DNA of 64,000 nt from Thunnus maccoyii (lineage: Eukaryota; Chordata; Actinopteri; Scombriformes; Scombridae): assembly GCF_910596095.1 (NCBI RefSeq), contig NC_056544.1, positions 13,501,155 to 13,565,154 on the forward strand, given 5' to 3'. Both the position numbers and the translations under genes were made by a program. The notes under the pieces are model-generated. The model was not told the DNA's origin and did not search any database. It saw nothing but the letters and a program-made list of their open reading frames with translations. Position 1 is the stretch's first letter. Each line of letters begins with the position of its first letter. This document shows positions 37,086 through 49,012 of the stretch, piece after piece.

Positions 37086-39599
37086 GGACATACCTGGTCA
37101 GTAATTGTCTGTCTGGCCTGCTCATCTGTCAGTCTCCTTCTACTGCTGGTGACTTCCTCCGGAGCCAGACTCTTAGACTGCCTCTCTTAGAACTGGACGG
37201 TGGACCAATAAAAACAGTGGTTTATTTGATGAGTGATACGGCAAAGAAGGTTCTCTGTGGAGTGTGGTTTTCTCAGGCGCCTTTTACTGCATCTCAGTTG
37301 GTCATTTAGGTCAGCGAGGGGAGCCAGGCCGGCACCCACGTTTAGTGGCCTTTCTGCATGCATGTGCACTTCGGACCGACAACAGCAGCCCACTCTAAGA
37401 CCTGTTGATACCTTTTGTTTGTTGAAGTCTGAGGATGAAGAGCAGAAAAGAAAGGGTTAGGAGAAGAAAGAGGAGATTTTGAGGGAAAGGAGAAGCCCTC
37501 AGGAACATTCAGCGCTCACATTCATCTGATGCATGGCTGGGGCTCCTCGGGGAGGCTGGAACAATACACGCACCAGCACGACAACATTCCTCTGGGTTAA
37601 AAAGGTCAGGGGTCAAGCAACGACCCCACCCTGCCAATCAGTCCCTAGGCACTAACTCAGTACCTTTGTTTTTGGTTTATGTCTTCGCACTTGTTGAACA
37701 GACTCTGCACCTTGTGTTACAATGTGCCCTTTGCTCTCTAATAGACTCGATTGGCGTGAAACACTTTTACTATTTTATAATGTTCGTTTTCGTCAGTTTT
37801 GGCTCAGGTATTTATAGTTTCAATTCACAATACTGGGGGCTGTGTTGGAGGAAGAGATTTTTTTTGTCATTGTTGTAGAATTACATTCCACAGAAAGAAA
37901 TATTGCGTAAAACAAGAGGAGGAAACAGAAATAAATCAGCTAGAAGCTTTAAAGTTGTGCAAATTGATTCTTTGGCCAGGTTTGCCTTAAAATAACGTGT
38001 GTAGCCTATCTCACATGTAATTTTCCAGCCAGATGTTTGGAAAGCCCAGATCTATATATGGTAGAAAAAGAACCACCACAAAGCAGCCAAACTATAATTA
38101 CTGCACATATTTTGAATTGATTTAAATGCTCACTTTATATAATCAGCCGACAAGGGTCAAATATTAGACCAATGAGGGCACTGTAGGCCCTCAGAGTCGT
38201 ATTTTTCCTCCTTCATGAAAAAAATCCTGGTTAGATGTTTTTTTTTTTTTTTTCTGAACACCACAGCGCACTTCAAATAAAGTCTGAAGGCTGCCATTAA
38301 AGTGGAGCATATGCATGTGTAGGCATGGAGTGGCGTGTGAGGCCCCTGCAGGCAGACTGCGGGTCTGTTAGTCATTATGAGTGAATGTACAGTATACACT
38401 GGAGTGGACATGCAGCTACATTAAAGCCTCGCCCACTGCCACATCAGACCACCCTGGAGACACACCACTTACACTTCCTCCACTGCTTCCATTGCTCGGC
38501 CTCAGGGGAAGCGCGTTTGGGGATTTCCGGAGGATGCACTGGACATTAATCGTCTGTTGATTAGGAAACTTTCTGGTGAAAATCAGATTAATTGTGAATT
38601 TATATAATAGATGGTCAGATTTCCCAGACAAGCCTGCTGGTGCTTTTTCTCTTGTTTAATGTAAAAATCAATGGGCCTCTTTCAAGAATACTTTACTATT
38701 TTTATTCTAAAACTCTCTGACTTTTTTCTGCGAGGTTTGCTCGTACTAGTGTTCCAAGTCGGATTTAACAAACTCTCTTAACCGCCTGAACTTGTTGTAA
38801 ATTGCTCGTTTCAGCCTGAAGATCGCTTGTTCAGGGGTAGGGGTGTGTTTGTGAGATGTGATCATTAACATAATCCATATAAGGCCCCATGTTCCGCCCC
38901 GTTCATGGGCAAGTTTTCTTAACATAAAAGTTCCCAAGGAGTCAAAACACTGGGTAGCTTCAAGTCCGGCTTTCAGAGATCAGTCGAAAAAAAAAAAAGA
39001 AATGTAGGAATGTCAGTAGTTGGAGACCTAAAACAATTTGAAAATATGAATCCAGCTGCCAGCGACCAGAGCAGCTCTGCACTGTGACAGAAATAAAGAG
39101 GGAAAGCTTTGACGTGAAGGTAGATGCTAAAAAAAGCATCTATCTAAAGCACAGTGCTCCATGATGGGAGGCGGTCGTATGACAGTCACAGAGATATTAG
39201 AAGAGAATATTATAGTGCACAGGTGATGTTACACTGTCAGCCGCAACAGTAGATGATACCGGACAGAGAGCTGCAGCGAGACAGCGAGGCGGCTGTCTGA
39301 GTGAGAGAAGTTTCCAAGAAACTACTGAAATGTAGAAATCGCTGCACCAAAATATGCCAATAAAAATCATAAACTCTAAAAAAACCTTTCAGTAAATTGG
39401 CAGCCATGATGATGATAATATGGTAAACAGAGTATTAATTATGCATTAAATTTGTTTTAGTTATATATTTAATTTTTGTTAATTTCAGTATCATATTTAA
39501 ACTGCAGATGAATTCAGATTAGAGCATCATAATTGTAAGTCAAACAAGTGTTACTCCCATCTGACGAAAGGCAGAGATGATCTATTCATGATATGTACG

Positions 39600-39735
39600 A
39601 CAGGTCAGGACCACTCATAAATTTCCTTCGTATGAGAAAAATTTATGAACGCCACAAATGTTCTTAAATCACTCATACGTACATCTTAAGAACAAATCTG
39701 TTCGTACGAGTGCTTCTTGCATGAGGCCCATTGTG
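39600..39735. repeat. Fish interspersed repeat, family D fragment
   Basis: 'cataaatttccttcgtatga', 'aaatctgttcgtacgagtgc' and 'ttcttgcatgaggcccattg' are parts of a common fish repeat. It lies 63 bp before the candidate exon at 39799. Confidence 0.5.
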
Positions 39736-40404
39736 TCTTTTGCCTCTAAGTGTTTTTGTTTATGTTTTATTATTTTTGCTTCTGTCTCCTCTTCATAGGT
39801 GTCACATGGCGCCTCTTCGTGCTGACTTTTGTGACTCGATGAAGACTGTTTCCATCAGGTATACTGCACTACTCATTTAAACAATCACAAACTATTTTAA
39901 TTTCTCTACTGCTGAATATTTAGCATGTGTCACATTCCTTTGTCCTGTTTCTCGGTGGAGTAGCGTCACAGAAAGATGACTCTAAACCTCCTGAATTTTA
40001 TCATGAATACTAAATCCGCTTACAGTAGAGGAAGGAGACATCACTCTCTATTAGTCTGCAGTTCAAAATGAAAGCCTATCTGGCTGCAGCTGTGGAGGAG
40101 CCTCCAAAGATGGGGACGTTTATTGTCGGGAACAAATAGAGCCTTTTTATTTTGTCTAGCAGCTGACGCCTCTCCCCACCCACTCCTTCAAAACCGCTTT
40201 TGTAAGTAATGTAGAGTGGCCCGTTCAGGCAAGAGCAAGAGACCATGAGAGAGTTTCATAGCAGAAAAAAAAATAAAGTGCGGGGTTTGTCTGTGATAGG
40301 CTCGGAAAGGAAAGGCCCGGCTGTTTGCCATATGGTGTAATTATCTGCTATTTCAAAAGATTATCTCCCTCCATCAATATAGTGTTTAAATGTGTACATA
40401 TATG

Positions 40405-40441
40405 TGCGTGTGTGTGTGAGTGTGTGTGTGTGTGTGTGTGA
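40405..40441. repeat. (GT)n microsatellite
   Basis: GT run with one AG break. Confidence 0.9.
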
Positions 40442-40574
40442 TTTGATCTCTGGTTTGTACCCCCGGTGTAACGTTGAGACTCTGTGGCCTGCAGTTTGGC
40501 CCCCCATTTAAGCTGGGTTAGCTATGATCTCCCCCCTCTAACCCCTATCCCTCCCGCCTCTGTGATCCCTCCCT

Positions 40575-40575
<1 letters not shown>

Positions 40576-40629
<54 letters not shown>

Positions 40630-40631
40630 GT
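40576..40631. repeat. (CA)n(TA)n compound microsatellite
   Basis: About 42 bp of CA followed by TATATATATATG. Confidence 0.95.
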
Positions 40632-41722
40632 ATAAGCAGAGAGTCTCTCAACACAAAAGAAATATTCAGCTGTAGAGAGGGGGTCCCTCAGAGGGTGCGA
40701 CATAGAACTGGGGGGGATTAAGAAGAAATGGCTGGCTGACACTGGGGTTGCCATGGCAAAGCCCCCTTTTCTCCTCTCCCTCGACCCTCCGCCTATTTTT
40801 CATTGTGGGGTGAGGTGTAAAGTGTGTGTGTATGTGAGAGAGAGACTGTGATGGAGTAGGGAAGATGTAATATGGCTTATGAATTTAGTCTCTTATCTGA
40901 GCTGGGCTGCTTCTCCTCCAGAGAGAAGAGACTTCTAGTTCACATACTGCAGCTCCTAAAAGCATAAAAAGCTCAGAAAACGTATTTTTTTCATCATGCA
41001 TGCAGTTAAAAGTGTTTTATGTTAATGTGTATATTAATTAATATGTGCCTGTAAATATTATACTACATTATTTGACTACTTACTGGCTAATATAATTCTT
41101 TTTTTATGATTGTGAAAATTAATTTGTACATATTGATAGAGGAAAGCACGCAGTGAAAGAATGCAGAGGCGATAATTCAAAGAGCCAACCTACTCACGAG
41201 ACAAAACCAAATTGTCTAGTTTACGAGTTTCTGAATTATAGCCGCAATAATGTGACGCATTACTCATCCATTGTAGCTACTGTGTTATCACGGTAGCCTG
41301 ACGTTAGCCTCCCACCCCGGCGCAGTAATGGATGCAGGTCTAGCCTGCTCAATGACATCAGCGCCCTAAGCCGATGAAACGGGGTGATGAATGTCCATAG
41401 ATCAGCGTTTACCATCCTGACGTCAGCCCCGGTCTGTGCAGCAGTGACACTGTCGGTAGTTGTTCCCCAGCAATGGCCTGCCTTTGACAATGGGAGCTCT
41501 CAGCCGGTGGCCCGGCGATGGCTGGGTATTAAAACCTTGGCTGCACAGTTGGACATCGCAGCATTGTTCTCCGGGTTAGATGTCCATAAGGACCGTGACA
41601 GGCTCGAAGATAGTTCTTTAATATTGTTCTGAGTGATGGCAAACCCCAAAGAATGTGTTTGCAGACCTTTAACACAACAGTACAACATTAATTTCACAAT
41701 ATTTTTTGTACAAACTACCTGA

Positions 41723-42183
41723 TTAAAGGGTAATTTCATCCATTTTACAAAAAAAAGGATCCCTAATGGTATCTAGCTAGTTACATATAGTTTTTATTTG
41801 CTCAGGTTTTGAAATATTCATTTTTGAGATTTCTGCCCACTCCCAATACAATGGAGGTGAATGAAATTTCATCTGTGCATTGAAAATTTTCAACAGTAAC
41901 GATTGTCAGCATAGCTATGAATAATCAACATAACACAGCATCAAAAGTTTTCATATGGACTATTTCTCCACCAGAAACTAGTTCTTAATCACATAAAGTC
42001 ATTTTTCCAATGCCGTGAGCAGCACAAACAAAGTTCCATTCACCTTTTTTTTGTATTAGTTTGGAGGCAGAAATCTCATAGACAGATGTCTAAAAAACCT
42101 GGACAAATTAAACCCAAGCAATCTGCACAGCATGTGTGGAGAAAATATGTGATTATGTAATTTTGGGTTAACAAATCCTTTAT
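41723..42183. repeat. MITE with TTAA-type ends, family E
   Basis: Begins TTAAAGGGTAATTTCATCCA and ends TGGGTTAACAAATCCTTTA, imperfect inverted ends. The interior 'agatttctgcccactcccaa' and 'tacaatggaggtgaatgaaa' is typical of a fish element. It lies just before the candidate exon at 42273. Confidence 0.55.
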
Positions 42184-42604
42184 GTTTTCTAAGCTGCTGA
42201 TTCTCACTATGCTGTAAAAAAAAATGCTGTGCAATATCAGTGCTAACAACTTCCTTTTCATGTGTGTTTCAGACGCTGTTACAGCCAATTTTGTGCCGAA
42301 GATGAAAGACTTCAAGTTCCTCTGATTAATGAGGTGGTGGTAATGCAATAAAGCAGATCCTCTCGGTTTGTTTTCCAGTTTAAATATATTTCATGATCGT
42401 GTATATAACATAACTAGAACCATGTTTGCCCTGTGGACAGCAGACATGTTCTGCCACTGTCCTGTGTCATCACATCCCTGTGCTGTGTGACTTGACCTCT
42501 GCAGTGTGAGCAACATCCTCGCCTCTACCCCTGTCCCCTGTCTGTCTGTCTGACTGTCTGTCCTCCTTCCTCTACGCCCTGCCTCGTCTGTCAGCTCAGC
42601 AGCT

Positions 42605-42712
42605 GCCGGTCCTGCTTGCCTCGGTGAACATTCAACGCTGTCGGTGAGTTTGGTATGGATCACATAAAAACCATCGACCGTTGACTGTGCCCCGCGGCTC
42701 GCTCCGACAACG
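42605..42712 (+). ncRNA. mir181a: microRNA hairpin mir-181a
   Basis: The 5p arm at 42627-42649, aacattcaacgctgtcggtg+agt, is identical to vertebrate miR-181a-5p. The 3p arm at 42670-42691, accatcgaccgttgactgtg+cc, is of the miR-181a-3p (181a-1*) type. The 20-base loop and flanking pairing give a normal precursor. miR-181 acts in lymphocyte and vascular development by silencing targets through the seed ACAUUCA. The mir-181b hairpin follows 230 bp later, the gene order of the vertebrate 181a-1/181b-1 cluster, which in mammals lies on the same chromosome arm as CAMSAP2. Identity of the mature arm makes this call near certain; the a-1 paralogue assignment is inferred. Confidence 0.96.
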
Positions 42713-42845
42713 TCAGGAATGAGCAAAAAATGCTCAGCTATGACGGACAAAAAAGGGCAAGTGGGCGCATGCAAATCCAGAGACGATGACGCATGCACAC
42801 ATACACAAAAGGGACACTCTGTTTCCACTGTACCCATAGACCAAA

Positions 42846-42924
42846 GGTCACAATCAACATTCATTGCTGTCGCTGGGTTGGACTGTGTAGAAAAGCTCAC
42901 TGAACAATGAGTGCAACTGTGGCC
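42846..42924 (+). ncRNA. mir181b: microRNA hairpin mir-181b with a variant base
   Basis: The 5p arm is at 42856-42878 (aacattcattgctgtcgctg+ggt). The 3p arm begins at 42896 (ctcactgaacaatgagtgca+a). The stem base GGTCACA...TGTGGCC and the loop with 'gactgtgtag' follow the mammalian mir-181b-1 precursor closely. One base differs from the usual mature form: position 18 is C instead of G. The seed is intact. Opposite it the 3p arm keeps C, so the change makes a C-C mismatch in the stem. It should be made from the same primary transcript as mir-181a. Confidence 0.95.
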
Positions 42925-43534
42925 CAGATCTGCCTGACTCGCGTCTCAGCCAATCAGCCGACCGGATGTGAAACACTCTGATTTCTTTATTTATATACTT
43001 CTTGTTTTTCACTTCTATTTTCTCCTCTCTTCCTCCCTCCCCGGCGCTGGGAGTCTTCAGGGGAAGAGAGAAAGAGAGAGATAGAGACATAAATAGACTT
43101 CTGGCTGCTTGCTTGTCCTCATCCTCCTCTCTTCTCCTCTAATTGGTGGTTATGTGTGCAGCAAGGGGGAAGGAAGCGGAGTGAATGTGTAATCATTTGG
43201 AGTCTCTTCTCCTTTAGATGTTTCATCCCTCTCTTTTTTGTTTGTCTAATTATACACTGTGCTCAGTTAACTCTGTGTTAACTGTGCGTCTGCGCTGGCA
43301 AGAATGAACGAGGGACAAAGAGAAGCAAGACAAAGGAACCAAAAGGTAGAAAGATTAAAGTACCAGGAAAATGATTATCTAATTATTAGTATATTTTGTG
43401 TAATATTCTTCCTGGCGCTGCTGCAAATGTGCTGAAAGAAGATTGTTTTCACCTTTACGGCTGAGGATGTCTCATTATCTGTGTTTGAGTTTCATGAGAG
43501 ACTGTCTGGCTTCCTGCCTGCCCGCCTGCCTGCC

Positions 43535-43577
43535 TCTGTGTGTGTGTGTGCTCGCATGTGTGTGTGTGTGTGCGTGT
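43535..43577. repeat. (GT)n microsatellite
   Basis: Interrupted GT run after a CCTG/CCTGC stretch. Confidence 0.85.
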
Positions 43578-44195
43578 ATGCTATGATAGAGGACCTGTCT
43601 GCTGATCTCAGAGTGCAATATGTTATTTCCTTCTATACTAAAGCCAGCTCCCCTGTGAGAAAGCAGTCTATAACCTTGTCTTCCTTCAGACAGTCTGGGA
43701 CCGGCCATGCAGCTGCTGTTTCTCATTGTTCCTCTCTATAACAACTCTGTCTTGTTTCATTATTTCATGTAATGTAAACACACATACACACATATTCATA
43801 GGAATGTGTACATGATTCATTAATAAATGCAATAAAGTAAAATCAGACCCAAATCACTAGTGTGTGGTGTGATTATTTGGTTTGTGAGTTTCATCTATAA
43901 CTAAATCAACTTCTTCACTCCTTCCAACTCCATCTTTCCATAGTCGCTATCACTCTTTCTCTAACAGTATGTGCTCGCTCTGCCATTTAGTAACCAAGCC
44001 TCATGTCCATGTCCCTCTCTCCCCGCTCTCTCTGTATTATTCATAGAAAAGCACTCTGTGCACTGGTGCAGAACAGTGGAGGTGATGTAATAGTGGCTGG
44101 GAGCATGGCTCTGGACTGTCATTTGGGATGGATTCATGCGACAGGAGAAAACTCTCAGTTTGTTCAGCTTTGTTGGTGTTGCCAACAGCTAAGGC

Positions 44196-44249
44196 ATGCG
44201 ATGATGATGACGATGATGATGGTGGTGATGATGATGATGATGATGATGG
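44196..44249. repeat. (GAT)n trinucleotide repeat
   Basis: About 50 bp of GAT units with GAC and GGT variants. ORFs reading poly-D, poly-M or poly-S across it are artefacts. Confidence 0.9.
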
Positions 44250-44965
44250 GATGGGACTGGACACATTTATGATACAAGTATCATGCAGATTAAATTTTAG
44301 AAAAAAACCCCACATTTTTAAAGACCTGAAATACCCCCATGATTCACCCTGTTGTGCAAATGTTATAGTGAAGTCATAGCTGAAGTCTCGTGATGCAGCA
44401 CTAAACATTGTCATGCTGTGTGATGAAACGTTTTTCATAACACTGAACCAACAAAACTAACAAAAGGAAAAGTGCTGCTGAAACATTAGTTCACAGCACT
44501 TGTTCTAGTGATGCTGCCTCCATCTAGTGTTCAAAGAGTTTTTCACACGAGTTCATGATGACGCGGATCGTTCAGTCTGATTATTGTGGAAAAGAATTAA
44601 TGAAATTATGCAAAAAAGGAAAATCAGCTAATTACTTATTTTCACAGTACAACCAGTGTTAATTGATGATTTTAAATGATCTGTTGTCTTTTATTTACAT
44701 TTGTACCAGGCCTTGTGCCAGTTCAATACTTTGTAACCCTGGTTTTGGTTGTGTATATTTAAATTGTTATATAGATAAATACTTAAATCCAAGTAACAGT
44801 TTATCTTAATGAAGTTACCGGAACAAAATCCATCAATCATATTATAAATGAGAAATATAGATGTGCTTAAAGAAATATGATTTAATCATTAATAAAAGGT
44901 AATCTGTAAACACACTGTCAGTGTATGTTTTTATATTTTATTAGTCCTCACAATTTTAATTAAAG

Positions 44966-45443
44966 CAGGGATCTTAAACTAACAACCAGATGGGGGCATC
45001 AAGACAATTTCAACGCCTATCTCATGTTTCATTGTTGTTATTGTTACATCTGGCCTGAAAATTTATATTTTTATTTTTTCCCCATTTATTTTACAGCAAT
45101 CATTTAAGGCTGCAAAAGAATACATTTTGTTTTTTTAAATTTCACAACTTGCAGAGAACTACTAGAGTGACGATTGCTTTTTTTATTGAGTGTAACGTGT
45201 GACTGTCATTTACGAGACGAAATCTGCTGTTTTTATACAATCTCATGCAACATTACTCGTCATGAGGAGCAATATACTATATAGAGGGAGAGGAGAGTGA
45301 AACTCAAGATGCTTAAGTGTATATGGTTGAAGTAGATTGTGGAAGGAAGCAATTTAGTTTAGTTAAATCTGCCAAGTGTTCAAGCACTCCCCCAGGAGAG
45401 AACAACCTGGCCAGTGGCCCCCAGGTACAACAATTTGAGACGT
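44966..45443. mobile_element. Degenerate hAT (Charlie-like) non-autonomous element
   Basis: The left end CAGGGATCTTAAACTAACAA and the right end CAATTTGAGACGTCCGG are imperfect inverted repeats of the CAGGGGTCTCAAACT type. GATGGGGGCATC on the left mirrors GGCCCCCAGGTA on the right. The interior is A/T-rich with no ORF. Confidence 0.5.
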
Positions 45444-46448
45444 CCGGACTGAAGGCTCCAACTGCTCATTAAACTTAATGCACATTTAAAAGTCCTCCCT
45501 TCTGTAAACTTATTAAGTAACTGAACAATGAGTATTTTCATTAAAGGACGGAAAATTTGTTTGAATAATGTGTAATGGAAATTCCCATTTGATGTAAAGG
45601 TGAAACCTTAAAAATTAGGCCTCTTGGATTTGAATATTTAAAAAATGTAAGCATACAGTATCAATAAAGTGTTGGACCTGAAGATACAGAATTTATTGTG
45701 TATAGTGTATTTTATATTATGATATAATATTTTTATTTTTTACTTTAAACCTATTTAAGGAGGAATCTTGGTTCAAGACATTCTTATCAAGGTACTTTTT
45801 AAACATTTATTGTCGTTAAGTGTGTGGAGCCTATAAATGCAACAGTCCATACGGCTGATGTCAGCATTAATACATTAGCTGTGTATGTCAACATGGAAAT
45901 ACTTGTTCTGCTATGTACTTTAAATAAACAACTCTGTTAACTTCCTCCTGCTGACGTCGCAGGACTTTCACCACTTTGTGTTTATTTGTTACCATTGTGT
46001 CACACAAACCTTCCAGAGCTGGGATTTTTTAGGAAAGTTAAAATAAAAGGCGGTATGTTATCAGGGAAGTGTGCACGTGTCGTAATTACAGTATGTTTAA
46101 AGTTACACAATACACACAGAGGAATGTTTTCATTAGGAGATGTACGTACTCAAATTATGGTTCCCTTTTGCAATGAGTCCACAAAACAATTAATTGGACA
46201 AATTATTATTTTTCAACAAAACTTTAATTATATATTTCATAACATAACAATTACAATAGCTTACAAAGCTGGTACAACTGAGCTGACACACTTGGACAGA
46301 AGTTCACTCAATTATAAAAAATGTGAAAAAATTCTGGCGAAAAAGCAAAGCTGAGATATAAAACTGTTTGTTCACAGTAGCGAGGCTCCACCGCCCCCCT
46401 TCAAAAAGCAGAATATCTTCTTTAAACCTTTGAAGTTTACTGTGGCGC

Positions 46449-47145
46449 CTATGCAGTGTTCATATGAACCCTTTGTGCTTTGATCCTGCAATGATGATTG
46501 ATCGAGTTATTATTTGCTCTGAAAATGCATTTCACAGTCAACACAATTATACTATTTGTTGAGTATGTCACAACGATTTCCTAAAATAAACCTCAGACAT
46601 ATCTTACCTTAGACGGTCGATATACTTCATCACCCAGTCCAAAGACGGATTGGTGCACGCTTTACCCATATTTGTGTGGAAACTGAAGGATTAAATAATA
46701 AGATTAATATTTATGCGCTTATGATAAGCATTAGTAATGTGTCATGTATAATGTATGTCATTTCATTGATACTCACATGATGGCATTGATAGGACACATC
46801 TCGTTCACAGTCTGGACTGAGTACCCCTTGATTTTAACAAATGGTAATCTGCCAGTCATGTATTTTGTACAGCATCCATGTTTCACTGTCAAACAAGAGA
46901 GAAGACTATCTGATTAGATACTGGAGAAGAGCAACAGTGAAATACATCTATGCATCACAGCCAGGCTAGTGGAATTTGGATTTAAAGTAATGAAACTATA
47001 TGACAAATACTAAACTAAACTAAACTTAAAAAAAGAAAGACATGGAGGCAGACATGAGAAAAGAAATCCGGTGCGTACTTGCAGATGTGTTTATGGCCAG
47101 CAGACAAATGCCGAAGAGCATCACCAGAACTTTGACTGACGGCAT
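46449..47145 (-). CDS. ccl20: CCL20-like CC chemokine
   Basis: Four coding exons: 47079-47145, 46777-46885, 46608-46682 and 46449-46485. All use GT-AG and the phases close to a 95-aa protein. Residues 1-22 form a signal peptide (MPSVKVLVMLFGICLLAINT+SA). The mature part has adjacent Cys27-Cys28 and then Cys53 and Cys68, the CC chemokine pattern. CPINAIIFHT and PSLDWVMKYIDRLR closely match CCL20 (CDINAIIFHT). CCL20 is a secreted ligand of CCR6 that draws lymphocytes and dendritic cells. The last exon could instead begin at an earlier in-frame AG (46528), adding 10 residues; the tgcag|GATC acceptor gives the more usual tail. A TATA box (ATATATAA, 47233-47240 minus) lies about 90 bp upstream of the ATG. 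The subfamily is likely but not certain, since fish have several ccl20 copies. Confidence 0.88.
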
Positions 47146-47199
47146 GTCTTCCTCTGTGTTGGCAGGAGTGATTGAGCTGTTGTCTTGTACGTCCTCAGG

Positions 47200-47345
47200 T
47201 GGAGCTGGAGACTGTAGTGACACGTAGCAACCTTATATATTTCTCTGAAAACAGGAAACCCTCTCTTGAAAGGATGAGTCCTGCCCATGGTTGCACCAGC
47301 ACAGAAAACCCCCCTCATTTTCCCCTGAAAAAGGGGAAGATGAGG
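47200..47345 (-). promoter_or_regulatory. Promoter of the CCL20-like gene
   Basis: On the minus strand ATATATAAGG (47231-47240) fits a TATA box. Upstream are an NF-kB-like GAGGGTTTCC (47254-47263, one mismatch to GGGRNYYYCC) and an inverted repeat TTTTCCCC...GGGGAAGA (about 47318-47339) of kB half-sites. CCL20 in mammals is NF-kB induced, which fits. The site calls are by eye. Confidence 0.45.
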
Positions 47346-48892
47346 GGGGCGTGGGTGGGGGGATGCTTTAACATGTTTATTTTCAGCAGATCATATCAAT
47401 TATGAAAACTCCATGTATATGAATGTTGTTTGAAGATAAAATTGTTCCAGTATATTTACGTGCCCTCATAAGACTGATAAAACAAAAATCAGTGAATTAA
47501 ATTCTGTTCAAGGTTCACAATTTTCAGGTCTGTCTTAAAACAATAGTCAGGTGCAAATACGAAGGTTGAAACATGTTTTTTGCTGTAATTGTTCCTCCAG
47601 TTCATACTGACCATTAGAAGATCCCTTCATAATGTGCTTTCAATATAAGTGATGGGGGACAAAATTCACATCCTTCCCTCCATGCAAGAATGTATTTAAA
47701 AGTTTATTTGAAGATAAAATGAAGCTTCACTTGTCCAAAATAGTCAAATCAAGTCAATATCTTTCAAAGTTAGTCTTTTTAATGCCAAATTACTTCTTTT
47801 TGTTATGATCCTTCTACTGCAGCTGAACAATGAAACTCAGATTACTGAAGCCTAATATTATCATCAGATAAACTTTTAAATATACTTTTGCTGTGGATCT
47901 TGGCCTCCATCACTTACATTTTAAGTACATTTGGAGATCTTCTCACGGCCTTATTAGAGAAATTATGATGTGGGATGTGGAATCACACACAGGTATTTTC
48001 ATTACCACACCTTCACACAGGAGAGAGACCAAACCAACATCAAAAAGGTGTAACTAATATCTGTTCCTTTCACAATGGAAATAAAACTTATCAAGGAAGA
48101 ATATGTTTGATTCAAAAGCTTTGACATTTAGAAGTAAGTTGGAAAAGAGTTCAGAGAGGATGGAGAGTTTAGGCGTCACTGCAGACCTCATTATGTGCTG
48201 ACTTGACGTGGGGAGCTTCAAGTGGGTTACTCTGAGGTTGCACAAAGGTTCTTTTCTAGGTCAGTGCAACATATACCATGTACTTGAGAACCATGCATCA
48301 CAGGAAAAAAGTGCATAAAAATAGGTCATGATAAGAGTTATGTGTCTCTAATAGTGCACGTCGAACTTTCCACCAAAACCCCCCCTCGCATTGCACATTA
48401 CAGATATCTTGCAGGATGTGCTGAGATCATCACTTTATCTCTTATGTCTTTCTTTAAATCTTCCAAAATGCATTTCTAACTTTTCATCCATAAATCAATG
48501 TAGTGTCCAATTCTTGCCTTTAATTCAGACTTCAGTTTCTGATGTCGTTCTTTCTGTGACGCTAAATGTCTCCTATGTGATTTAAAGGACGGCTTCAGAT
48601 AATTTCACATATCTTAATACAATACTCACATGTCCATATGTACATTGAAACAGTTACTGATCGCTGTAATCATTCCTGCTGTAATTCAAATGTAAGCGAT
48701 GGACATCAACAGTCTGTGTTCAGTGTGTTATATCAGCTGAAGCTAATATGAGTCATTCACACTCTGTGTCAGTCAGATCAAGTAAGTTATTGTTTTTTTC
48801 TTTCAAAACTCCAAACAAAAACTATTTCAATATACACATGATGGCATGTGAGTATTGTTTTAAGACAGACTTTACAGAGTTTCAGTATTTGT

Positions 48893-49012
48893 TTTATTGA
48901 GTCTCTCAGCTGCATTTGACACCGCTGATCATAAAATATTAATGGACAGACTTGAACACTGGTTTGAACTGGTTCAGGTCTTACCTCCACAACTATTTTT
49001 TGTCAGTTGGTA
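48893..49012 (+). mobile_element. LINE reverse-transcriptase fragment
   Basis: The plus frame reads LSAAFDTADHKILMDRLEHW, the 'SAAFDTVDHxIL' block of fish LINE reverse transcriptases, then degrades into a stop near 49010. Only about 40 codons remain, with no promoter or ORF1. Confidence 0.75.

Larger units (their letters stand above)
31420..42370 (+). ncRNA. Candidate spliced host transcript for mir-181
   Basis: Three candidate exons on the plus strand: about 31420-31544 (donor GTAAGT), 39799-39858 (acceptor CTCCTCTTCATAG, donor GTATAC) and 42273 to about 42370 (acceptor TTTTCATGTGTGTTTCAG, AATAAA at 42347-42352). Joined, they give no long frame. The last exon ends about 260 bp before the mir-181a hairpin. 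In mammals the mir-181a-1/b-1 cluster lies in a long non-coding host (MIR181A1HG), so a like transcript is expected here. The exact exons are my inference and unproven; read-through past 42352 would be needed to include the hairpins. Confidence 0.3.

Noticed and set aside
42391-42900. 169-codon minus-strand ORF across the mir-181 cluster
   Set aside because: It is antisense to the conserved hairpins, which force part of its sequence, and the protein matches no family.
45986-46354. 122-codon plus ORF downstream of the CCL20-like gene
   Set aside because: A/T-rich, antisense to the likely 3' UTR, no recognisable domain.
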